Of a stretch of DNA of 64,000 nt, positions 34,700 through 57,923 are shown one piece after another. The notes beneath the pieces are model-generated. The model searched no databases. It had not been told where the DNA came from and worked only from the letters and a program-made list of their open reading frames with translations. The translations under genes and the position numbers were made by a program. Origin of the DNA: Parapristionchus giblindavisi (lineage: Eukaryota; Nematoda; Chromadorea; Rhabditida; Diplogasteridae); assembly GCA_943737045.1 (NCBI GenBank), contig CALSFV010000014.1, positions 806,001-870,000 of the forward strand. Reading direction: 5' to 3'. Position 1 is the stretch's first letter; the number at the start of each line of letters is the position of its first letter.

Positions 34700-35427
34700 A
34701 TGATACTGAGAGAGGATAGGGCGGTGTGAACACTTTAGTGAGTATGAGAAGTGGAAAGGGATAAGAGATTTGCCTGTGGGAAGGGGAACGGGGCTGATTT
34801 GGGATCGTGGGTGACGGGAGATGTTGTGCAATGTATCTTGATATGGAATAATTAAATTGTTGATTATTCAAATGTAATAAATTTTAGTATAATTTCAGTA
34901 CATTAATGCTTAGATACAAGATGTATGAAACTAACAATAAAGTTCATTTTGGTGTTTATATAAAAATAATAGGGGTACAGTGATATGGAATGTTAGAATA
35001 CAATACAATACGTTTATCTGATCAGCACTAAGTGCAGAAGAGTAAGTCAGAGGCAGGGTGGGAATGATTGTTAGAATAACAAATAAGAACCATGAATATT
35101 TGACGATAAATTAAGCAGATTTCGATTGAGTAAGATGCAACTATGAGAGAATTGCTGTAGGTGATCGGGTGATCCCTGAAATACCGGCAATTAGATCACA
35201 TTCATTGCATTTTATCTCTAATTGACGGTACTGAGTATTCGACTCTCGATTGTGACTTCCGTTCGTTAGCACCATTTGTCATTTTCTTATGCAAGTACAT
35301 TTTATACGCACAATAACAGTTGTTTTAATGAAACAAATAGAGTCGTATTTCTTGAGGTTTTTTTAAACGAATTTACATACAGTATGATTTGCCATCGTTT
35401 CCACCGTAATCTTTGAAATATTTTAAA
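34700..35427. other. Intergenic, dispersed repeat piece only
   Basis: 35230-35325 (TTGTGACTTCCGTTCGTTAG to TTTATACGCACAATAA) matches 43030-43115 and, inverted, 45570-45640. No gene. Confidence 0.6.
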
Positions 35428-35586
35428 TGTAAAAAATCATTGTTTCATGAACGGAATGAATGGATCAGTCCAATCAAGATCAATATTCACAATCATTCAA
35501 GATTCACAATCGCTGGCTCTAAATCTTGATCAGCCTGATCTATTCAGATCCATTCATGCCGTTCATGATACAATGATTTTACATGT
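35428..35586. mobile_element. 160-bp foldback MITE
   Basis: Arms TGTTTCATGAACGGAATGAA and the inverse CATTCATGCCGTTCATGATA, with the outer words AAATCATTG and CAATGATTTTACAT. Loop about 30 bp. Makes a spurious ORF at 35447-35680. Confidence 0.8.
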
Positions 35587-35794
35587 ACGATATAGAGTTA
35601 TATTTATTTTTTTGCGCCGATATGCGCAGATTGCAGTCTTTGACGACATTGGTTTCTTTTCATCAAGTCAATGTCGCTGATTTGAAGACCATTTAATAAT
35701 AATAACGAAATAAATATTTGTGAGCGTTTTGAAGGATTTTGTGGAAGTCTTGAGTAATGAGACAAGACCTGGAAGTTAGTACGTGATGCATATT

Positions 35795-35865
35795 TATTAT
35801 TATTATATATTATTATTATTGTTATTATTATTATTTATTATTATTATTACAATTATTATTTTATT
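35795..35865. repeat. (ATT)n microsatellite
   Basis: Imperfect ATT/ATA triplets. Confidence 0.8.
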
Positions 35866-36118
35866 TGAATGCTGGAAGAGAAATGAAAGGGGAATGGATC
35901 GTTACCCTGAAAATCCTACAATCAGACAACATAAATTATTAAAAACTTTCAAAAGTGGCTCGCATATTATTTTAATAGGTGGGATTGATCATTTAAAAAA
36001 GTATCCATCTTAATTTCATTTTACACTCTCATAATGTGGCTGAGCAGCCGACTGTTCTCTAATGCTTATCTGTTTACGCCGTTTCATAGTATTTCAATGC
36101 TAAAAGTGTACTGGTAAT

Positions 36119-36432
36119 TAGAGATCCGCAAAAAGGCATTTGAACGACCGGTTCGATATTGTTCGATATAAAAATGAAGAAAAATCATTCGCGCGAATTT
36201 GGTAAATAATACCGTGCAATGTCGTGCATTGGGGCATCATTTTCAAGCCATTTTCAGGCCTTATATCGGATGTCTTTAACCGTTAATTCAATGGAAATAA
36301 ATGAGAATGAGTCGACTGCGCGACATTGCACGAATCATTTTTTAATTATCATATTAATACCGTGCGCGCGATTTCTCATTCACTAATTAGTGAGAAATCA
36401 TTTCTGAACGACCGCACGTTTGCGGATCTCTA
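36119..36432. mobile_element. hAT-type MITE with 8-bp target duplication
   Basis: 314 bp, ends TAGAGATCCGCAAA and complement, the usual hAT terminal pattern. Perfect 8-bp duplication CTGGTAAT at 36111-36118 and 36433-36440. The interior contains a subterminal inverted word GAACGACCG. No ORF. Confidence 0.92.
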
Positions 36433-37010
36433 CTGGTAATGAGTTTATCTTTGAGCTTACTTCGACTAGACTACAAGTCTACTTTAAATAGTAGTACTCT
36501 TTCGTTAGCCTTGTGGTCTACTTGCTCTCTCGGATAAGTCGGGATCAGTTCCGATACACTGGATTTTTTTTAAATTTATTATGGTTTTTTTTCCATAAAT
36601 TAGTTTCTAACACAACCCATTTCTTAGTCTCTCCCTGTCTTTCTCTCACTAGAATCATGCACGTTTACTATTGAAATACCAAATATGTTATTTTTGATTC
36701 TTATGTCCTGTTTCTGTATTGTTTTCATTTAATCAAATAATAAATAAATAAATAAATAAATAATCAATACTAGTAATTCTAGTGTTGTGCGTGTTCTGAA
36801 CTAATTTGTGTTTGATGTGTGACAAGGATGTGGGAATTATTCCACTTTTATTTTGTTAAAACGTTCCAGTTAAAATGAACGTTAAAAATGTTTAAATGTT
36901 TAAAAAGGTTAAACCATAAAAAATCAAAGGTGCAGAAACAATGAAGGAAATGCCAATGAAAATTAAATTGGTAGAATGCAAAGATGAAATCATATTACGA
37001 GAGTGTGAAG
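36433..37010. other. Intergenic, no gene seen
   Basis: An AGTCTAC/GTAGACT-rich piece at 36460-36510 resembles the MITE at 39288. (AAAT)n at 36738-36765. Confidence 0.6.
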
Positions 37011-37265
37011 TAGGGTTGGCTATTCGGGAGCGATTGCGGGCCCGCAACGATTTCTTTATTCCTACCAGGCCTATTTTTGTGATCGGTCGTTTTTCTCTGT
37101 TCTCTTAACTCGGGGAAGCAAACGAGAGAACGAAGGAAAGTGAAGAGAATAGAGAATAACGACCGATCACAAAAATAAGAAGGGTAGGAATAAAGTAGTC
37201 GTTGCGATGTCATGCCATTGTAATGCCATTGCGGGCCCGCAATCGCTCCCGAATAGCCAACTCTA
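37011..37265. mobile_element. hAT-type foldback MITE one base behind a stop codon
   Basis: 255 bp, ends TAGGGTTGGCTATTCGGGAG and (inverted) TAGAGTTGGCTATTCGGGAG, target duplication GTGTGAAG at 37003-37010 and 37266-37273. The stop of the decapeptide-repeat gene occupies 37275-37277, so the element became the start of its 3' UTR. Confidence 0.92.
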
Positions 37266-37274
37266 GTGTGAAGT

Positions 37275-38254
37275 CTAATTAAACGAGAGACGAGGGTCAA
37301 TGTATTCAGCAGGGAGCACATAAAGGGCTGCGCCGTCGAGTTGCGGCTGATTCACGGGGAAATTACGGTAGAAATTATCGATTGACCACAGATCAAGCAT
37401 TTGTTCGGGCATAAAATCTAATCTGTCCTCTTCGGTCATAGTCGCTTCAGATGAATCGTCCGCTTCCACATCCGGATCTGCTGCAAGCTGCTGGAGCGCA
37501 TCACGCTCTGCTGCAAGCTGCTGGAGCGCATCACGCTCTGCGACAAGCTGCTGGAGCGCATCACGCTCTGCGACAAGCTGCTGGAGCGCATCACGCTCTG
37601 CGACAAGCTGCTGGAGCGCATCACGCTCTGCGACAAGCTGCTGGAGCGCATCACGCTCTGCGACAAGCTGCTGGAGCGCATCACGCTCTGCGACAAGCTG
37701 CTGGAGCGCATCACGCTCTGCGACAAGCTGGTGGAGCGCACCCTGCTCTGCGATAAGCTGTCTGAGCTGCTGGGGCGGCACCTGGTCTGGAAATGAAGAT
37801 ATAAACAATTCACAATTAAACATATTGTAAAATGTTTGCCGGCAAATATAACGTACTGTAGTTTCCAGGTTGCTGTACGCATACGTTACAATAGTTTGGA
37901 GGTGGTGGAATGGAGAAATTGGGCAGAGGAGGTGGTGGAGAGGTGAAGTTGGGCATGGGGCCGGAGAACACGGGAACGGTCTGGCAAGGACAATTGTCTG
38001 AAAACAACAAAATTAAATAAATGGTAAGAAATAAGGAATTTTGTGTTTGCATAGATATTAAAGGAAGAGTGTTCTCTTCATTTCGTACACTATTTCTCTA
38101 TTCTCTAACAACCAGAGAGCGTAGAGCGTAGAAGAGACCGTTAACAAAGGTTCAGCCCCTTTAAAAAAAACGTACTGTAATAAACGATTCCGTAGCAGGG
38201 ACGTAATGGGATGAGGAAGTGGGTTGGTGCGGCGTAGTAGAGGTTGGACTGCAT
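37275..38254 (-). CDS. Decapeptide-repeat helical protein
   Basis: Exons 38254-38176, 37997-37857, 37786-37275 (TAG), 243 residues. Both introns interrupt the same TAC-A|AC context in phase 1, and all borders are GT...CAG. Parts: N-terminus MQSNLYYAAPTHFLIPLRPC (no clear signal peptide), a Cys- and Pro-rich stretch (NNCPCQ, then SPPPPLPNF and SIPPPPNYCNVC), nine near-identical ten-residue units (LVAERDALQQ, seven exact), and an acidic tail (EADDSSEAT, FMPEQMLDLW). The repeat is strongly helical and coiled-coil-like but ten-periodic. No family recognised. The start is the first ATG after a TATA box. Repeat number is likely to vary. Confidence 0.75.
37471..37770. repeat. 30-bp coding minisatellite
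   Basis: About nine units of 30 bp that keep the reading frame of the decapeptide-repeat gene. Seven units are almost identical at the DNA level, so they arose by recent tandem duplication. It opens long ORFs on the other strand that are not genes. Confidence 0.92.
38063..38166. mobile_element. Truncated TTAA MITE, family 1, in intron 1
   Basis: Contains CACTATTTCTCTATTCTCTAACA and a right end CCCCTTTAAA as in 40597-40709. Left end missing. It lies inside intron 1 of the decapeptide-repeat gene. Confidence 0.7.
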
Positions 38255-38339
38255 CTCTGAACAACGAAGAGACCTTGGTACTTGGACAATCTTCGAAGGA
38301 AAGCTGTGCAAGACTGATTGAAATTTGAGGTATTAGGCG

Positions 38340-38346
38340 CCTTATA
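38340..38346 (-). promoter_or_regulatory. TATA / CArG-like box of the decapeptide-repeat gene
   Basis: Minus strand CCCATATAAGGCG, 86 bases before the ATG. It includes CCATATAAGG, which also fits the SRF CArG consensus CC(A/T)6GG. Confidence 0.6.
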
Positions 38347-38514
38347 TGGGCCTGTCTTATGGTGGGTGGGGTCAGCAGCCGTGGGACTGAGGATGATACG
38401 CGCGCGAAAGATGGATGACGGGCTGGGAGGAGCCCGTGGGTATGTGGGGTGTGATCCAGGTCACGCGTTGGTGGGTGTGAAAGCCAGTACAATCTTGTAT
38501 TTTGGATGTTCACA

Positions 38515-39287
38515 ATAACAATAAGAAGAAGAATAATATCATTCTTACAAAGAATATTTCATAGGACAAATGTAGAGAAAGATGAAAAATGTAATATTAA
38601 ATAAAAGAAATGTTGTATGCACTGCAATTAGTACTTGATCACTCTAAAGCTTAAGCACAAAAGAAGAAATCGTTGAGATATTGTAAATGGTTGAAGAATT
38701 TCGATCATAGCATTTATATTTATGATGATTTGTTTAAAGCAGTGGGATATATCTGCTCTTTAACTTGGTTTTCTATTGATTTGTAAACAAACAAGTATGA
38801 TTCGATTTTGAAAATTTCATTTACTGTACCAGTGGTAGCTGTATTTTATAATCCATATAATTGCTACTATTACTATCATTACTGTTACTATTATTAGGGA
38901 CTAGGTCGGATGAGAACAGATTAATATTGATAACCAGGAACATCTTGGACTTCTGACCCATCCCCTCGTTCACCCCCATTAGAATGAGAGAGCATAGGAA
39001 AACTCGAGAAAAAACTCTCAATTCATCATTCTATCAATCATGATGCGGTTGGTTTTCCACAACCTAGAACAGGGTCGGTTATTACGCGAAATGAGTAATG
39101 AGTGATGAAGAATGAGAAATGACTTGAATTGTTCCGTAATATGACTTGGGCCAGAAATCAAAGTGCCGATAACCATTTGCACTTGAGAGACAAGCGTTAA
39201 TGAATAGGCAAAGTATGCAAATGGTTATCATCCAGTCGGTTATTATTCATCGGTTCTAATTTGAACTAGTGACATCATTACATACAC
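38515..39287. other. Intergenic, no gene seen
   Basis: 38990-39110 resembles 18730-18800 (ACTCTCATTTCATTGTTCTATCAATCATGATG type), a dispersed repeat. Nothing else recognised. Confidence 0.5.
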
Positions 39288-39470
39288 TCTGGTATTTCCA
39301 AACTAGTAGTTTACTGCAAGTTTACTACAAGTGAAAGAACATTTGACGAAATGCATTATCGTATTATAAACCACTTCTAGTAAACTTACGTTTAACTAGC
39401 CGTAGATTTGCAAGCCTACGGCTAGTGTGAAATATAAGTACTACTTTGAAAATACCAGAGACTGTACCAC
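39288..39470. mobile_element. Foldback MITE with CTCTGGTATTT ends
   Basis: Ends CTCTGGTATTTCCAAACTAG and TTTGAAAATACCAGAG. Centre hairpin GCCGTAGATTTGCAAGCCTA. Relatives at 45277-45530 and, diverged, 47468-47650. Confidence 0.8.
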
Positions 39471-39670
39471 TATTAGCGTTCGAAACACCACAAAGAACTT
39501 TGTAGCATTATTGTTAGTGTTATACATCTTGTATCTAGCATTAATACTAATACTATATTAATACTATATTAATACGTTCATACTAATATTTATATTCTAA
39601 TAGTTTTTTTTACATTCAAATGCATGCACTTTTAAACTTGAACTTTTATTAATTATATTAATTTAATTGC

Positions 39671-39780
39671 AGTTTCGCTGTCTCGAGTTGGAACAGTCCC
39701 TGACGTCTTGGCGGAACAGCGCAAGTAGCACCACCACATGGAGTCGCTCGTATCCGGAGAGAATGACGGTGGAGCCAAGG
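39671..39780 (+). pseudogene. Orphan exon-like fragment
   Basis: Acceptor TTTAATTGCAG, then an open stretch FRCLELEQSLTSWRNS to SRSYPERMTVEP, and a GTCTAG at a donor-like place. The following ATCGATTGATCG-type intron sequence is like that in the glycogen synthase copies. The end faintly resembles the SKAFPEHFTYEP stretch of glycogen synthases, but this could be chance. No neighbouring exons on this strand. Confidence 0.3.
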
Positions 39781-40053
39781 TCTAGATCGATTTCATTATC
39801 GATTGATCGATTATTGATTGATTTCTGACCGATCAGGAAGAATCAGAAGAATAAGATCCTATCAAGAAGGATTATTTCAGACACAGACAGCTTTTGGTAA
39901 ATTTTCCGAATATTCCGAAATAATTTTCGGAAAATCAGAAAAATCTGCAAAACAGGAAATCCCAGCCCTTTTTGAAACGCTCGGGCAATACTATCCCGTA
40001 GACAAAGAACATAAAAGAGTATTGCCAAAGTGGGGAGTTAGCTCGGGTGTGCC

Positions 40054-40174
40054 TTAAAGGGACCGAAACCTTTGTCAACGGTCTCTTCAACGTTCTACGT
40101 TCTCTCGTTGTTAGAGAACAGAGAAATAGTGTGTGCAATGAAGAGTCCATTGACAGAGGTAACGCTCGCTTTAA
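40054..40174. mobile_element. TTAA-flanked MITE, family 1 copy
   Basis: Element 40058-40170, ends AGGGACCGAAACCTTTGTCA and AGGTAACGCTCGCT, TTAA on each side. Confidence 0.8.
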
Positions 40175-40421
40175 GTAAGGAAAAGCAATGAAGCAAATTT
40201 TAATTTCTTCCTTTCTAACCAATCAATTATATCTGTAGGTGTTATCCAATATTATTCTTTATTACATCTTATTACACATAACATGGTACAACGTGAAGGG
40301 GATCGATGGTTGTCTTTTGTAATAGCGGTGTGGGTTGTGGGTTTGGGTTTGTATTAGGTGGCTGTACCACTACGGGGGAAAAAGCTGGAGATAGGGGATA
40401 GCTATTACTGATAATAGTTAA

Positions 40422-51932
<11,511 letters not shown>

Positions 51933-53627
51933 CTGAAATGAATATTTTAAAATATATTAGCCCCTTCCTTACGCAGTTCTGCGAAATTCGCGCGAAATAG
52001 TATTTACAATTGAGCAAAACGGATAATTTCAAGGTCCTTGTGAGAGACACGATGGCCAAAAAAAAGGCTAGATTACTCTAGAATAAATTGTGCATAAATG
52101 AGATGAGTGATTAGATATATATAATGCATGAAAATTTACAAATTTAGAGCTCCATGATATTTAAATTTTTTAAGGACTTATTGTTAGAGAGAGAACGAAA
52201 GGGAAAAATTAAAAATGGGTTGAGTTGAAGAGTTTTAAAAGAAAAAAAGATAATAAATCTTAAAAAAAAATGTTTAGGTCGTAGTCATAACGTCTATCAC
52301 TCTATTCGTTCCAGAGAAAGCTTGCATAGAGTCTGTATTATAGCGCCTTGTCAGCCATGTCATTGCCAGGGGATGTGTTGACCTGGCTCTCTCCGTTCGC
52401 TCTCACTCTCGCTCACTTCTCTCCCTCTCCTTCTCCCACTCCTTACGCCTACAGTTCTCACAGAGAAAATTCTCTTACGAGATATTTATTCAATTCAAAT
52501 AAATTGAACGCTTAGAACAGAACCTCAGAATTGTACTTCTTCTTTTCAAGAGCATTTTCGCAGATATTTCTTATAATTAAAGAAGGCGAACTAAGAGATT
52601 TGAGGAACGCTATTGCCATGAAGAACGTGAGACATAGGAAGCTACCTCTATTAGCTTTGAGAGTTTGAGCGCGTAGCGCGTGTAGCTCAGTGGTCAGCGC
52701 TTGTAACCGCGACAGGCGTGGGCGACTCCTGTTCGCAATTTTCTATATATTTGCTCCGAAAATTCAAAAACTCGCCCCTTTCTCTGGGGAATCATTGAAC
52801 TTTAAGCTCGGATTGTGGTATTGCGGGGCGCTTAAACTTTTAGCGAAAAAATATTTTAGTATTCAGGGGGATGTGATCTATAGTTGTTTAGTCACGAAAA
52901 AACTCGAGGGTCCCTTCTAGTTCTAGAACCTTCTAGAACTTTCGATAGCTTCTTCTGGAACTGTTTCTTTTCGACATTCTGAATGCTTTACGGGACGGTA
53001 ATTTGTGTTTTTTAAAGGGGGCGGGGATACAGAAAGAGAGAGGTTGACTAAATGGGCTTCCATAGAGAAGTGTCTCCAAACTCTCTCAAAAAGACACGGT
53101 AGATAATACTCTCTCGCTTGAGATGGTACCAAACTAAGTTATCTCACATATGAGAGAACGTTTCTCCAATTGTTGCATAATAGTTTTAGATAGTAGCAAG
53201 AAAAGAGAGAGCCAGAGGGATAGAGATAGAGTGTGTGAGAAAGAGAGAGAGCGCGCGTAAAAAGGTGAGAAGGAGAAGGAGGGAGAGGGAGATATGTACC
53301 AACTCTGGAGATGAGCTGGGGGAGGGGCTATATATTTCCGAACAAGCCATCTCTGTGACCTGTGCAAACTTTTTCTTACAAAAGTAGAATTATAGACATT
53401 AGGACCATGGCCTATACACTGCATCGGCTTAGATTTATTATCGTTGTTTTCTTCTAAAACTCTCCTACACAATGTTTTTCTTTATTTTCCCTTTCATTCT
53501 CCCTCTAATTCTAGACAGAGCATCTTTTCTACCTTTACCTTTACTTTTAGTAAACCTTCCCTCGCGCGAGTCTCGCAAAACTGCTCACGGAATTAGCTAA
53601 TAATTTTTTTTAAACTTTTGATTTCAG
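51933..53627. promoter_or_regulatory. Shared 1.7-kb region between two head-to-head ZYG-11-like genes
   Basis: Both ATGs are preceded by TTTCAG acceptors (51933-51938 on minus, 53622-53627 on plus). Contents: T/A-rich stretch, a CTCTC-rich patch at 52390-52460, a tRNA-like TIR element (52577-52920), and a GAGAGA-rich stretch 53200-53300. No TATA box could be assigned. Confidence 0.5.
52577..52920. mobile_element. TIR element carrying a tRNA-Thr-like sequence, unit 3
   Basis: Ends TTAAAGAAGGCGAACTAAGAG and CTCGAGGGTCCCTTCTAG. A box TGTAGCTCAGTGG (52681-52693), loop CTTGTAA (52700-52706, anticodon UGU), B box decayed. About 75% like 20499-20880 by eye. Confidence 0.75.
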
Positions 53628-54821
53628 ATGTCTGTCCACAAGAGCCTCGAGGAGATAGCAATAGATCGGTTGGCTGATCTTATTATAGCCAAACGAATGC
53701 CTACATTTGACTCACCCCTACCGATTTCCATTTCAAATGGGATAATTCGAAGTTTGAATTGGAAATGTCGTCTAACCTCTTCCCTATCTTCACTTGATAC
53801 AAAGAGATTTACTATTACCGAGGTACATTTCACACTGCTTTAACAGAGCTTGACATGAAAAGATTATCAAAAATTCCAATAAAAAGAGTAACCAATTCAG
53901 CTCGTAAATTCCAACAAATTCATTTTACTTATATCATTTAAGATCTTCAAAATGGTGAAAGTACAGTCAAATAATGACCCCCTGCGAATCATAAGTCATG
54001 TCTTTTTTTCTCTTTTTTTCCGATGACTGTTCTCGCAACACTGCTAACTACACTTAGTTTATGCTTATCCATTTTAGTTAGTAGCACAAATTACAGGCAG
54101 AGATTAAACTCACCGAATCAGACCACGATTCAATATCCACCATTCTCCAACATCGACTCAAGACATTGATTTTATATGGAAATTTGTATAATTCCGATCG
54201 TAAGTTTTTTTTTTAAATTAAATCCTTTTTTAAAAATTTATTTATTTTAAACCCCCCCCCCATTTTTCTTTCTTCTTTCCTTCCTCTTCTTCTTTCTATC
54301 CCCCCCCTTCCACCGATTCGCTTTGGCGACGGACATCGTTCAAAAAGACTTATCTAACAGGTATATTCAATCCCCGATGTGTTCTGTTGAAGGAATAAAT
54401 ATTAGTATTATTATTATACAAATTTTGGTTTGCATTTACAGTACAGCAGATTCCCCTGTGTACGCGGGGTTACCCAGGGTGACCCCTCATATCCCCTCGA
54501 ATTATTACTCTGTGAATATTGAATATCAGTTGTCGAAGTTATTTTTTTTTGTATTACTCTGTGTCTGAACTATTTTATCACATAAAGTTTGGAATTTTAA
54601 AAAAATAAATAGCTTGATAAAATGAATAATACTGCAAATTACCGTATAACTGGATTAGGGCTGCTATGCAGTGTGGCGAATCGTGATAAATAGGACGCCT
54701 TTTTTTCTTATTATTGCCTGTTTTAAACGTTTTTATATGTTATTTCATTTATTCCGACTTTATTTTTTTATTGTGCGCATGTCTGTTTACGTTTGATAGT
54801 GGAGAGGGCATGCTGCGCACT

Positions 54822-54902
<81 letters not shown>

Positions 54903-57900
54903 CACTTATGGTTGAGTTTTTTTTAACGAAAACACGTTGCTCTGACTAATCTTTCTGATTGCTTGCTGTGCGCATGAGTCATACTTTTATTCATTTTGTC
55001 AGGCTATTTATTTTTTTTTAAATTCCAAACTTTATGTGATAAAATAGTTCAGAAACAGAGTAATACAACAAAAATAACTTCGACACATGATATTCAATAT
55101 TCGCAGAGTCATAATTCGAGGGGAACCACCGGGGTTACCCCGCGTACCGCATTTTAACAGGGGAATCTGCTATACTGTATATTGCTATTAAAATTAAACA
55201 ATTATATAAAAATATCAATTTTAATATTGTGATATGGTGCCTTACGGTGTTTTGGTAGCTATGATAACATTTTGGATTTGAGACGATTGTGTTGCATACA
55301 TTAATAATAGTTTATAAAAGTATTAATTTGCTATATATTTATTTTGGCTCATTCAGCCGTGTCATACATTGTTCCTGAATCGTTGAGTGAATGCTATACA
55401 CTGAATCAACTTGAACTAATCGGATTCGAGGATATACCAAAAAGCTTTCTTTCTAAGGTACGATAATATTTTTACATAAAATGTTTAATTTTTATATCAA
55501 ACTTTATCGGCTGTTGACAAGTCGAAAAAGCCAGTCGAAAAAGCCGTTTGAAATGAAATGCATAAATGAAATATCAAATTGAAATTTGTTCAGATTGATT
55601 TATTTACAACATTGGACACTCTTGTTTTAACATATACAACGAATTTAACTGAGGAAATTCTCTATACTTTACTAAAGGTTTGCTCTTTAAGATCTTCCTT
55701 GGATCACTTTTAATTTATGTTTTGGAGCGATTGATGATTTCTCATACCTATGATGCCTTTGGGTTTTTTGGGGGAAAGAACAAAATTAACAACAACAAAA
55801 AACATCATCTCTATTGGATTCATATAAGAGAAGAGGTTCCTTGGGTTTTGAATATCAACTCATTGAACAATTTCAAAAATTACCAATTTTCTTGAGGGAC
55901 TTCCTCAACTTCTCCAGCTCGACATCTCTTCGTGTCCTCTACTTTGTAACATATCTTGTCTCAGTCAAGCCAAACAGTTGATGAAGCTTCGACTTTACCA
56001 ACTTCAATTGGACATGAATTCGGAAGACTTAACAGAAACTCTAGCCAGTCTAAAGGATCTTAGAGTGCTTGATATTGGAAAGGCCACGAACTATGGGTAT
56101 GTTTTCAGATACGTAGACAGAGAAAAAAAAGAAGTAAAACAAAAGTCCAGCTGATACAGTAATAATAATAACTTTATTATGCTGGTACGTAATGAACAAT
56201 AGGACACAAACAAGAAAAATGGTTGGATACATAATTTACTATGCCACAACGGGGTATTGTAGTGGACATCGAAAAAGTTAAGAAGAGCTACATACACATA
56301 GTAACACCTATGACGCGCTATCTGTGTGAATTCAACAACTGAAATATTTTGTGGTATTGACCAATCGGTCTGGAATCGAAATATCAATTATTAGTAAAAG
56401 TCGCTAATCCACACCAAACGCACCCCCCCCCCCTGAAACACAGTGTCAACTGGAAGAAATTTCCAAGTGTCTCTGCCCTTCACTCGTGGAGCCTGTAATT
56501 ATCAAACATAAAATAGAAAAATTCATTTTTCGTCAATAACCCAATATAAGTTGTGTGGATTTATATAAAGTGTGAAGAATCTATTATAGAATTACAAAAG
56601 TTTTGCATACACCACGCAAATGCCGAATATAGTAAACTTCTCCAGCGTTTAGAAAAACGCACTCCAACATTTTCGCCAAATTTCGGGAGGTTTGTCCGAA
56701 CGTTTTTAATTTTTGCTGAAAGCCCAATTAAATGACGAGAAAAAGCCATAAAATTCGATAAACAAAGCGAAAATGAAATATCGCGCGAATAAGTGGGCGG
56801 AGTTAAAGTATTGCGCAGCAAACAGCGGAATTTGTATTGTTCAGACAGTTTAAAGGGAGCGTAACCTCTCTCAATGGCCTCTTCATTGTGCACACTATTT
56901 CTCTCTTCTCTAACAACGAGAGAGCATTGCGCGTCGAAGAGATCATTGAGAGAGGTTACGCTCCCTTTAATTCTATAATACCACAGGTCTCTTTTGCCCT
57001 GCATATTACATCTGGAGTGATTGTGTTTTCATATTTTTCTCTATGTGTGCGTGTCCAGACATTCGAAATGTAAAAAAAAGAAGATGATTGTGCTTTAAGG
57101 ATCAATTTAACATCAATAATTTGTGAGAGAATGCTCAAGGAAAAGGCTTCGCCCTGGCCTAAACTCGCATGCATCGACATTTCTGATGAAGATAAAGAGC
57201 AGAGTTCTATTGGTATTGAGCATATGAAGCTCATTATGGAAAGACACGACATGATGCAGACTGTGTGCCTGATAGGTTAGCCATTAAGATTTGCCAACGC
57301 CTCTTCTCTTCTCTGACTCTGATTCTTGATTCACGAAACCAGTTGCGACGGAAACAATTCCGAAATAGACTCATTTGGGCAAGGGTTGAGGGAGAGATGT
57401 TTGAAGATGGCTTCAAAAGTTGCCTACCGGACCTTCCAATCGATATTTTCAATCGATAGCAAATTTGACCATCACCCCAACCCCACTGGTTCGATTCCCG
57501 CGCCCTGTCATAAGGTTTTTGCTATTTTTTGCACACTTGCTTAACTTTATTTTCATTGTTTTATCGTCATTCGCCGAACATTCCATATTTTGTATTTCGG
57601 AGGCAATTTTGTTTAAAAAATATCGATTGGAAGGTCCGGTTGGCAACTATTGAAACCACTTTTAAGCATATCTCCCTCAACCCTAGCCACCCTTATGGGT
57701 CGTTTTCAGAATCGTTTCCGTCGCAACTGGTGTTTGCCTTGTCATAAATCTGCTTTTAGGAACACAGCTCGAACGCCAAGATTTTTCGTCATATCCTTGG
57801 GTAAAGGAGAGTGTTCAGATCTGTAATTATCAGAGTGCTTCAACGTGCTTGAATACACTCAATTACTACATTAAGCCATACAAGCAAGAAATTTCCCAAG

Positions 57901-57923
57901 CAATATATCATCTGTTGTTGGTG
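53628..57923 (+). CDS. ZYG-11-family paralogue, 3'-truncated
   Basis: Exons 53628-53822, 54097-54199, 55357-55457, 55594-55677, 55897-56096, 57100-57275, 57760-57923. The first six have exactly the lengths of exons 1-6 of the gene at 40422-51932 (195, 103, 101, 84, 200, 176 bases); the seventh is 3 bases shorter. All are open, about 341 codons, with many substitutions (ISCLSEAKRLMKLRLNEL against ISCLSQAKQLMKLRLYQL), so this is an old duplicate under some constraint. The armadillo half (exons 8 onward) is not found before the glycogen synthase locus. It could make a leucine-rich-repeat-only protein or be a dying gene. Exon 6 acceptor is TTTAAG instead of TTTCAG. Three foldback or MITE insertions lie in the introns. 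Confidence 0.78.
54444..55172. mobile_element. 730-bp foldback in intron 2 of the paralogue
   Basis: Ends CAGCAGATTCCCCTG and complement, next to TA; arms of about 150 bp enclose (AAT)n/(ATT)n at 54824-54901, itself a perfect palindrome. Confidence 0.8.
56850..56970. mobile_element. TTAA-flanked MITE, family 1 copy
   Basis: Element 56854-56966, ends AGGGAGCGTAACCTCTCTCA and its exact complement. The best-preserved copy in the window. Confidence 0.88.
57339..57730. mobile_element. 390-bp foldback with a B-box-like loop
   Basis: Arms CCAGTTGCGACGGAAACAAT and complement, about 130 bp. The loop has GGTTCGATTCCCGCGCCC (57488-57505), a perfect pol III B box, without an A box. In intron 6 of the paralogue. 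Confidence 0.8.

Noticed and set aside
37451..37882. ORFs with HALRQAAGA or SSSLSQSVMR repeats
   Set aside because: Other-frame shadows of the decapeptide repeat, whose frame is the only one fitting splice phase and flanking sequence.
38058..38513. 151-residue minus ORF upstream of the decapeptide-repeat gene
   Set aside because: It runs through the promoter, exon 1 in another frame, and a MITE; the spliced model with TATA box explains the region better.
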